A DNA stretch of 64,000 bases, taken from contig NC_053389.1 of NCBI RefSeq assembly GCF_905171765.1, positions 787,006,254 through 787,070,253 of the forward strand, written 5' to 3'. The stretch comes from Bufo bufo (lineage: Eukaryota > Chordata > Amphibia > Anura > Bufonidae). Position 1 is the stretch's first letter; every line of letters begins with the position of its first letter. The notes under the pieces are model-generated. The model saw only the letters and a program-made list of their open reading frames with translations, ran no database searches and was not told the origin of the DNA. Shown here one piece after another: positions 56,080 through 64,000 of the stretch. A program made the translations under genes and the position numbers.

Positions 56080-58160
56080 ATGGAGTAATAGAAGAAGATA
56101 TAGAACAGATTATATGGAGTAATAGGAGGAGACAAAAGAGAGGTTATGTGGAGTAATAAGAGGAGATAGAGGGACTATATGGAGTAACAGGAGGATATAT
56201 AGGAGAGGATATATGGAATACCAGGAGGTGATATAGGATAGGTTATATGGAGTAATAGGAGGATATATATCGGGGAGGTTATATGGTGGAATATAAGGAG
56301 ATATAAGAGAGGTCATATGGAGTAATAGAAGGAGATATAGAAGAGGTTACATGGAATAATAGCCGGAGATATAAAATAGGTTATATGGAGTAATAAGAGG
56401 AGATATAGGAGAGATTATATGGAGCAGTAGGAGGAGAAATAGGAAAGGTCATATGGAGTAATAGGAGGAGGTATAGGAGAGGTTATATAGAGTAATAGGA
56501 GGAGATATAGGATAGGTTATATGGAGTAATAGGAGAAGTTATATGAAGTAATAGGAGGTGATATAGGAAAGGTTATATGGAGTAATAGGAGGAGATATAG
56601 GGAGAGGTTATATGGAGCAAAAGAAAGAGATATAGGTGAGGTTATACGAAGTAATAGAAGGAGATATAGGATAGGATATATTAAGTAACAGGAGATCTAG
56701 GAGAGGTTATATGGAGTAATAGAAGGAGATATAGGATAGGATATATTAAGTAACCGGAGATCTAGGAGAGGTTATATGGAGTAATAGAAGGAGATATAGG
56801 AGAGGTTATATGAAGTAATAGGAGAAGATATAGGAGAGGTTATATGGAGTAATTGGAGGAGATAAAAGGGAGGTTATATGGAGTAATAAGAGGTGATATA
56901 CTAGAGGATATATGGACTAATAGGAGGAGCTATAGGAGAGGTTATATGGAGTAATAGGAGGAGATATATAGGGGAGGTTATATGGTGGAATATGAGGAGA
57001 TATAAATAGGCGAGGTTATATGGAGTAATATGAGGGGATATAGGAGAGGTTATATGGATTAATATGAGGGGATATAGGAGAGGTTATATGGAGTAATAGG
57101 AGGAGATATAGGAGAGGTTATATGGATTAATATGAGGGGATATAGGAGAGGTTATATGGAGTTATAGGAGGAGATATACGAGAGGTTATACGGAGAAATA
57201 GGAGGAGATATAGGAGAGGATATATGGAGTAACAGGAGGAGATATATAGCAGAGGTTATATGGTTATATGGAGTAATAGAAAGATATATAGGAGTGGTTA
57301 TATGGAGTAATATGAGGAGATATAGGAGGGGTTATATGGAGTACTGGGGAGATATAGGAGATAATATATGAAGTAACAGGAGGAGATATAGGAGAGGATA
57401 TATGGAGTAGTAGGAGGAGGTATAGGAGACGTTATATGGAGTAATAGGAGGGGATATATGAGAGGATATATAGAGTAATAGAAGGAGATATAGGAGAGGT
57501 TATATGGAGTAATAGGAGGAGATATAGGAGGTTATATGGAGTAATAGGAGGAGATATAGGAGAGGATATATGGAGTACTAGGAGGAGATATAGGAGAGGT
57601 CATATGGAGTAATAGGAAGATATATAAGAGAGGTCATATGGAGTAATAGGAAGATATATAAGAGAGGTTATATTGAGTAATAGGAGGAGATATAGGAGAG
57701 GTTATATGGAGTAATAGGAAGAGATATAAGGAAGATTTTATGGAGTAATAGGAAGAGATATACAAGAGTATATATGGAGTATTATGAAGAGATATAGGAG
57801 AGGTTATATGGAGTAAAAGGAGGATATATAGGAGCGGATATATTGAGTAATAGGAGATATAGGAGAGGATATATGGATAATAGGAGGTGATATAGGAGAG
57901 GTTATATGGAGTAATAGGATAGGATATATGAAGTAATAGGAGGAGATATAGGAGAGGTTATATGGAGTAATAGGAGGAGATATAGGAGAGGATATATAGA
58001 GTAATAGGAGGAGATATAGGAGAGTATATATGGAGTAATAGGAGGAGATATAGGAGAGGTTATATGGAGTAATAGGAGGAGATATAGGAGAGGTTATATG
58101 GAGTAATAGGAGGAGATATAGGAGAGGATATATGGAGTAATAGAAGGGCATATAGGAGAG
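56080..58160. repeat. 34-bp minisatellite, about 60 copies
   Basis: Unit GGAGGAGATATAGGAGAGGT plus TATATGGAGTAATA. Length variants (loss of GGAGA or an extra TA) break strict periodicity. Frames on the minus strand full of SPISPPITPYNLSYISS are translations of the array. It borders the inverted 32-bp array at 58165. Confidence 0.92.
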
Positions 58161-58164
58161 GTGG

Positions 58165-58640
58165 CACTGTGGAGGTCACAGTTAATGGGGTGGGATTCTG
58201 TGGAGGTCACTGTTAAGGGGACATTGTACTTTGGAGGTCACTTAAGGGGGCGAGGTGCTGTGGATGTCATTATTAAGTGAGCAGACCTCTGTGGCGGTCA
58301 ATGTTATGTTGGCAGGCTGCTGTGAAGGTCAAACTTAAGGTGGTGGGCTGCTGTGGAGGTCAGTGTTAAGGGGATGGGCCGCTGTGGAGAACACTGTTAT
58401 GGGGTGGGGGGCTGTGAAGGTCACAGTCAACGTGGTGGGGCACTGCAGAGGTCACTGTTTAAGAGAGCGGCTGCTGTGGAGGTCAAAGTTAAGGGGGTTG
58501 GCTGCTGCGGAGGTCACTATTAAGGGGGTAGGGCGTTGTAGAGGTCATGTAGAGGTCTGTTATGGGGGGCACTGTCAATATCTTTTTACTTCACACACAA
58601 ACATTAAATTAAATATTCGAAATATACCTGCATGAAGCGG
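58165..58640. repeat. 32-bp minisatellite, inverted relative to 24890-26000
   Basis: About 12 copies of GCTGTGGAGGTCACTGTTAA plus GGGGGCGGG, the complement of the array at 24890. The flank 58566-58640 (CACACACAAACATTAAATT... AAGCGGGGTCATCC) is the complement of the flank at 24838-24890. Both loci are therefore copies of one element carrying the array. Confidence 0.88.
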
Positions 58641-59173
58641 GGTCATCCTGCTAGCCTATATATTTAAGACAACAAAATAAGAACCTCCTGAGAATGAGGC
58701 TGAGCTACATTGTAGTTGTAGTCCTCACGCTGGCTAACTTTCTGCCAGGCCAGAAGTGCAGTGCTGAAAGGGGCACAACCCTTCTTCCCTCAGGCACACC
58801 CTGGATTTTGGTGTCTTTTGCATGGTGGTGGCTGGAGTGCCAATAGTTTTAGATGAGCAGCAGAGTGCAAGGCAGGAGAACAGGTACCTAGGTCAGATAT
58901 GGAGACCAATTACCAGGCTGGCTTGGTTATAGTAAAATATAATCTCTCTTTTACGAGTGGATGATGAGTGGAACAGTACAAATGCAGGCAGTAGGCACAG
59001 TTCTCAGATATTTCACATGGTAGGCTTTTCCCAAAATCTGTGTACAGGGAATATCTACTGTGATGGTTCTCCATAGATACAATCCAGTCTTGGTAGTTTG
59101 GTGGACGCCAGAAGCAATATGACCCAAACCACATGCAGTAAAGTGTAAAGTCGTATACATGCGTTACCTTTAC
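58641..59173. other. No gene recognised
   Basis: Short interval between the minisatellite element and a LINE. The minus-strand frame at 58910-59215 has no domain and overlaps the LINE tail. Confidence 0.35.
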
Positions 59174-60110
59174 TAGTAACATAGTAACATAGTACATAAG
59201 GCCAAAAAAAGACATTTGTCCATCCAGTTCGGCCTGTTATCCTGCAAGTTTATCCAGAGGAAGGCAAAAAAAAACCTGTGAGGTAGAAGCCAATTTTCCC
59301 CACTTTAGGGGAATAAAAAATTCCTTCCCGACCCCAATCAGGCAATCAGAATAACTCCCTGGATCAACGACCCCTCTCTAGTAGCTATAGCCTGTAATAT
59401 TATTACACTCCAGAAATACATCCAGGCCCCTCTTGAATTCCTTTATTGTACTCACCATCACCACCTCCTCAGGCAGAGAGTTCCAGAGTCTCACTGCTCT
59501 TACCGTAAAGAATCCTCTCTATGTTTGTGTACAAACCTTCTTTCCTCCAGACGCAGAGGATGTCCCCTCGTCACAGTCACAGTCCTGGGGATAAATAGAT
59601 GATGGGATAGATCTCTGTACTGACCCCTGATATATTTATACATATTAATTAGATCTCCCCTCATTCATCTTTTTTCTAAAGTGAATAACCCTACTTTTGA
59701 TAATCTTTCAGGGTACTGTAGTTGCCCCATTCCAGTTATTACTTTAGTTGCCCTCCTCTGGACCCTCTTCAGCCCTGCTATGTCTGCCTTGTTCACAGGA
59801 GCCCAAAACTGTACACAGTACTCCATGTGTGGTCTGACTAGTGATTTGTAAAGTGGTAGGACTATGTTCTCATCAATGGCATCTATGCCCCTTCTGATGC
59901 AACCCATTATCTTATTGGCCTTGGCAGCAGCTGCCTGACACTGGTTTTTGCAGCTTAGTTTGCGGTTTATTAAAATTCCTAGATCCTTTTCCATGTCAGT
60001 GTTACCGAGTGTTTTATCATTTAGTATGTACGGGTGACTTGCATTGTTTCTCTTTTTACTGTTTCTCTTTTCCAAGTACTGTCCCTTATAATTGGTCATC
60101 AACCTTCTGT
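59174..60110 (-). mobile_element. CR1/L2-type LINE, 5' truncated (minus strand)
   Basis: The 3' end on the minus strand is CAGGCCGAACTGGATGGACA... followed by the tandem tail ATGTTACTATGTTACT. Upstream is the distal RT and C-terminal region, with the coding part split by frameshifts at about 59665. The 5' border is approximate. It differs in sequence from the LINE at 42265-43120, so it is a separate subfamily. Confidence 0.8.
59665..60102 (-). pseudogene. CR1/L2-type reverse transcriptase fragment
   Basis: Frame with MEKDLGILINRKLSCKNQCQ, VLPLYKSLVRPHMEYCVQFW and LKRVQRRATKVITGM, the distal RT. It ends at a stop at 59665. The downstream part (RGDLINMYKYIRGQY-like, then RGHPLRLEERRF-like, about 59500-59660) is in other frames with stops. 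The YADD motif is not present. Confidence 0.82.
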
Positions 60111-60398
60111 ATTAAGTCTGTTTTGTTCTCCCTTAAAAGTTGGTTCCTGGCACAGTTGCTTTATTGGCAGCTTGAAATCAGATACGGATGCTGCCTCCCT
60201 GGACAAATTCTGTTTCTGCTACCCACAGGCTTCTGTCATGGGTTTTTTGATAGCAGCACACTGTAAACAGGTCATGTCTCCTGGCCTGCTTACCACTCTC
60301 CAATATGTCTTTACTGTTGGCCTTCTTGACAACAACTCACTAGCCAGAGGAGAGTTGGGCCGGCTCACCACCTGGCAACTATTACTATGGAATGCCAG
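60111..60398. other. Unassigned sequence
   Basis: Between the LINE and the TTAA-flanked MITE. No domain or repeat boundary is recognised. Confidence 0.3.
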
Positions 60399-60402
60399 TT
60401 AA

Positions 60403-60963
60403 AGGGATTCTGTCACCAAGTTTTGGGCTATAGAGCTGCGGACATGCACGGCTAGATCGCCGCTAGCATGTCTGCAATATACCGGTCCTATAGGGCTGTG
60501 TGCTTTTAATTTCTTTAAAAAAGGATTTTATAGATATGTAAATCAGTCTTGTATGTGTCTAAGGGGCTGTACTAACCTTCCTGGAGCCCAGCCGTGCCCA
60601 GCCGTGCGCGCCTGTGAAGGAGCCCAGCACCGCCTATGTCCTCCAAATCTCCTCCTTTCATCAACTATCGATTGCCGTAATCTCGCGATGCGCGAGCTCG
60701 CGCATGCGCAGTTCTTTCCCTTAGGCTGATGCCAGCACAGGGAAAGAACACTATACCGGCACTGGCCTCCTTGCTTCAAGTCACGGTGCCTCCTTGACTT
60801 CAAGCACGTGTGGAGAAGCGCGTCGGGCAGGGGATAAAACAACGTTTTCAGTACTTTTGCTGCATCTGCCTTCAGGAAGAAAGGCATCATCAGAAACACA
60901 CTGCTGGCTACACGCAGGTACTGCTGGTGGCTTGGGATGGTTTTGGGAGGTGACAGGTTCCCT
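60403..60963. mobile_element. TTAA-flanked MITE
   Basis: Starts AGGGATTCTGTCACC and ends GGTGACAGGTTCCCT, inverse except for two bases, and flanked by TTAA on both sides (60399-60402 and 60964-60967). TTAA duplications are used by piggyBac and Kolobok families; which one is not decided. A 467-bp minus-strand frame inside has no domain. Confidence 0.8.
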
Positions 60964-60967
60964 TTAA

Positions 60968-61665
60968 CAATTAACCATTTGATCACTTTAGAAGTGAACC
61001 ACCGGGTCACTGCTTGATGATCAAAATTTTTTTTACCTATATTTGGATTCTATGTGTTTCCAAATAAAAGCATTTACATCATTTGGATGGTGCACAGTTT
61101 TTATACAGAGCTTCAATTCCAGACACAGCAGATGTACAGGAATGGTGCTGTTCCTGGGAATAAAAAAAGCACTGAACACTGGCCAACCTAGATTCTGACA
61201 GTGCAGGAGACTGCACCTCCTCTAAATGTACACTTCTATGGAGCTGTGCTAAGGTGTGGCAACACTTTTAGGTTTCTTGATGTAGTTTCGGAAGCCAAAA
61301 TCAAGAGTGGATCATAAAAGGAGAGAATTTTGAATTCGCTCTAGATTTTGGCTTTTAAAAATCCTTTAGGAAACGTGACTCTGTGGCCGTACCGCAAAGG
61401 TAAATTCACATGTACTTGATGTGTTGCATAGACTTCTGTGTCTGAAAATTAGTTCCATTCATTAGAATGGGGCTTTGCAGAAATCTGTATGCTTGTCGCC
61501 AAAAGATCAACATTGAGACAAATAGAACTGATTTCCGCTTGCAAAAACCTCAGAAACAAATCTACTATGTGTAACTATAGTCTTGCAGTTTGTTCACGTC
61601 GGACTGAAATGCTGCATTTCTGATATAAATCCACTGTCGCAGAAATGCTGCGTATTGGGCTCCAA
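60968..61665. other. No gene recognised
   Basis: AT-rich interval without tandem structure, bordered by the TTAA MITE and the start of a hAT-like element. Confidence 0.35.
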
Positions 61666-61832
61666 TAGAGATGGGCGAATTGAAGTTGACGAAGTGGAAT
61701 TCGATCCGAATTTCAGGAAAAAAAACGATTCGCATCAAATCCGAATTTCCCCACGTTTCGTGGTAATGAATCCCATTTTTTGGAGCAAGGAACTCTGGGA
61801 ACGAGGGATCACCCACAATGCCATGCATGCAG

Positions 61833-61878
61833 CCAATCAGCAGCCAGCCAGCCCTGTGATGTCACAGCCCTATAAATA
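61833..61878 (+). promoter_or_regulatory. CCAAT / CRE-like / TATA promoter
   Basis: CCAAT at 61833-61837, TGATGTCA (one base from a cAMP-response element) at 61857-61864 and TATAAATA at 61871-61878 lie in the order and spacing of an RNA polymerase II core promoter. They sit about 200 bp inside the element, pointing to the reading frame at 63643. Confidence 0.5.
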
Positions 61879-62224
61879 GCCTCAACCATCCTGGATTCAG
61901 CCATTTTCCAGTGTACTTAGTGCAGGGAGAGACGTCAGCAGGCGCTAGGGACAGTGGTAGAAAAAACTTTAAAACTTTTATTTTGCTGTATAGAAGCTCA
62001 CAGAAAGGATAGGGAGGAATCATTCCACAGTATTAATGCAGAACAGGGTTCAGTAGGGTAGGTTACAGCCTGGGTAATAGGAATAATCCTATTACACCTT
62101 GCTGCACTGACTGCCGATCCAAATTGCCATTATATAGCTCTGTAATTCCAGCAAACCGTTCTTGTTATTGGGCTGCAAGTGCTGTGTGATACAGCCATTA
62201 ACAGGGTTTATTACAAGGAAATAT

Positions 62225-63545
62225 TTCTACGTCTTATTTGCCCTTGTGCAGTGCAGTTATATGTCTTGTATTAGTGGGAAATAAGGGCTTATTAGCCATT
62301 CTGTGGTGAAGTGAGAAAATGACAGCCCTTTTTGGCGTGTATTAGTGGCAAAAAAAAAAATTGCAGTTTAGCGGTGCAGTTATATGTTCTAAAGCCCTTT
62401 TTGGCGTGTATTAGTGGTGTGGGGATTTGCTCTGGTAGGCAGATTAGCGGACGCAGTACAGAGGCAAAAACAAAGTCTTTGACTTAAACAGTGCAGTGTT
62501 TATTCACACATAAACATAAATGACAGTTTGTCGTCTTGGTGTTCATTCACACCATGGCAAGTCCACAGAACAAAAAATATTCACCTTGTCAGAGGTTTTC
62601 TCAGCAGCAGTCCACAACAGGCTTTAGAGCCTGCTTCGCAGCAATGCGGCTCTCAGCCCTTTAGTACGGCACACATCATGCAGATCTCAAAACACAAATC
62701 CATTTTGAAATGGAGGATAATCCACACAGCTGAGACTGCTGGCTGGGTTTTTATATCCCAGACCAAAACCCGGCCTGGAACGTGGGGAACTGCCACCCAC
62801 CCTGCACTTTGGCTGCTGCCGGTAAGAGCCGGCCCGGATCGGCTTTACAGCCACACTAAATAACCAATAGTGTCAGTGAGCACTAGCTGCCGCTGACAGT
62901 TGAAATTACCGGCAGGTGCAGTTATATGTTCTAAAGCCATTTTGGGCGTGTATTAGTGGCACAAAAAAAGTATTTGCCGATGTGTGGTGAAGTGAGAAAA
63001 TTACAGCCCTTTTTGACGTGTATTAGTGGCAAAAAAATATATATTTGCCGTTCATCGGTGCAGTTATATGTTCTAAAGTCCTTTTTGGTGTGTATTAATG
63101 GCAAAAAAATATATATTATTTGCCGTTCAGCGGTGCAGCTATATGTTCTAAAGCCTTTTGTGGCGTGTATTAGTGGCACAAAAATATATATTATTTGAAT
63201 TCAGCGGTGATGTTCTAAAGCTTTTTGTGGCGTGTATAAGTAGAAAAAAGTAAGGGCCTATTTGCCGTTCAGTGGTGCAGTTATATGTTCTAAAGCCCTT
63301 TTTGGCGTGTATTAGTGGCACAAAAATATATATTATTTGACTTCAGCGGTGATGTTCTAAAGCCTTTTGTGGCATGTATAAGTAGAAAAAAGTAAGGGCC
63401 TATTTGCCGTTCAGCAGTGCAGTTATATGTTCTAAAGCCTTTTGTGGCGTGTATAAGTGGAAATAAATAAGGGCCTATTTGCCGTTCAGCGGTGCAGTTA
63501 TATGTTCTAAAGCCTTCTTTGGCGTGCATTAGTGGGAAAAAAAAG
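62225..63545. repeat. ~70-80 bp tandem array upstream of the frame
   Basis: At least nine copies of GTGCAGTTATATGTTCTAAA, GCCCTTTTTGGCGTGTATTA and GTGGCAAAAAAATATATATT, TTTGCCGTTCAGCG, with spacing mostly 70-80 bp. It is split by a solo LTR at 62420-62914. Confidence 0.85.
62420..62914 (-). mobile_element. Solo LTR of a second family, minus strand
   Basis: On the plus strand it runs TGGGGATTTGCTCTGG...TTACCGGCA and is flanked by GGTG on both sides (62416-62419 and 62915-62918). Joining the flanks restores TTAGTGGTGCAGTTATATG, a normal array unit. AATAAA on the minus strand at 62499-62504 precedes CACTGCACTG, a plausible poly(A) signal and R/U5 border. 495 bp, unrelated in sequence to the LTRs at 4513 and 16323. 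Confidence 0.82.
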
Positions 63546-63642
63546 ACTTACAGTATTAGTCGTTTTGGGTTGAAGTGAGAAAATTACAGACTTTTTTGGG
63601 GTGTTTTAATTTCCTTTTTATTTATTTATTTCATCTAACAGT

Positions 63643-64000
63643 ATGTCAGAGAAGTGACAGGGTAGTGGCAGAGGCCTAAATGTTTCTGGCGCAGGCAGAG
63701 GTCGCAGCAGTGTAAGGGGGAGTGGCAGCAGGTGCCGCAGCAAGAGGCCTGAGCTTCCAGTGTTATCTAGCGGTCGTGTCTTGACCAGCAACCCAGCGGT
63801 TCTTAATTGGTTGACTCAGTCATCCACATCGTCCCAAGTGACATCAAACATCCCCAAGCCAAGAGTTGGTGGGTTTGTCAGACACAACCCTTATTTGGCA
63901 TGGCCCGGGAGCAGGCCCTGTGCCCTCACCTGTCCTCAACCTGCCTCTGTCCTTTCCTGTTCCCTCAGCCAGACAAGCATTATATGCTGTAGGCTCAGCT
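63643..64000 (+). pseudogene. Start of an RG-rich frame of the hAT-like element
   Basis: ATG at 63643 is followed by four codons and a TGA at 63655-63657; CGA would restore the frame, so a CpG mutation is likely. After that the same frame is open to the window edge: glycine/arginine/serine-rich (SGRGLNVSGAGRGRSSVRGS), then SGRVLTSNPAVLNWLTQS. A pyrimidine-rich stretch ending in CTAACAG (63621-63640) just before the ATG could be a splice acceptor. No catalytic domain is reached. Confidence 0.45.

Larger units (their letters stand above)
61666..64000 (+). mobile_element. hAT-like autonomous-type element, 5' part only
   Basis: Begins TAGAGATGGGCGAATTGAAG, related to the TAGTG-type ends of the hAT elements at 9664 and 13309, followed by ATTCGATCCGAATTTC-rich subterminal sequence. 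Next come a promoter (61833-61878), a leader, a tandem array (62225-63545) and an RG-rich frame from 63643. The layout copies that of the hAT element at 9664-18135. The right end is beyond the window, so class assignment rests on the left end and layout. Confidence 0.55.

Noticed and set aside
57804..58151. Open frame with SPISPPITPYNLSYISS repeats
   Set aside because: Direct translation of the 34-bp minisatellite.
60795..60895. Hammerhead motif on the minus strand (CTGATGA, stem TGCCTT/AAGGCA)
   Set aside because: After the stem the sequence is GATGC, not GAAA, and the region is internal to a TTAA-flanked MITE. Half a core is not enough.

Overview
This window looks like intergenic DNA from a large, repeat-rich vertebrate genome, most likely an amphibian (probably a frog). 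That assignment is an inference from the mix of elements: several Tc1/mariner families, long hAT elements with TAGTGTTG-type ends, a Penelope-like element (PLE), an L1 and two CR1/L2-type LINEs, solo LTRs and long GC-rich foldbacks. I recognise no host exon, tRNA or rRNA gene. Every protein with a recognisable fold belongs to a transposable element, and nearly all are broken.

Layout. 1-2830: three long palindromes, then a compound tandem array. 2897-3209: six consecutive hairpins. 3432-3740: a foldback element. 4363-7740: a Tc1 element holding a solo LTR (4513-6263), which itself holds a DD36E-type Tc1 element (5003-6052). 8207-9570: a decayed Tc1 element. 9664-18135: an 8.5-kb hAT element with a 7/8-matching 8-bp target duplication, a BED-finger transposase on the minus strand, and its own nested MITE, second insert and solo LTR. 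20385-22053: a second hAT-type element filled with minisatellite. 24890-26000: a 32-bp minisatellite. 27405-34055: a 69-bp satellite of about 96 monomers containing two complete copies of a 32-monomer higher-order repeat. 34411-37252: a 5'-truncated L1 with a fully open ORF2 fragment, poly(A) tract and target duplication. 39845-49010: a PLE complex of two copies in inverted orientation with long terminal repeats, hammerhead-like motifs, a reverse transcriptase and a GIY-YIG endonuclease. 49011-52136: another Tc1 element, interrupted by an interspersed repeat. 56080-58565: a 34-bp array next to an inverted array of the same 32-bp family seen at 24.9 kb. 59174-60102: a CR1-like LINE. 60403-60963: a TTAA-flanked MITE. 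61666 to the end: the 5' part of another long hAT-like element with a CCAAT/TATA promoter, a tandem array, a solo LTR and the start of a reading frame.

The genes do not form a pathway. They are separate mobile elements whose nesting gives a relative insertion history. The most notable structures are the higher-order satellite, the inverted PLE complex with ribozyme-like motifs, the six-hairpin cluster and the apparently young L1 insertion.
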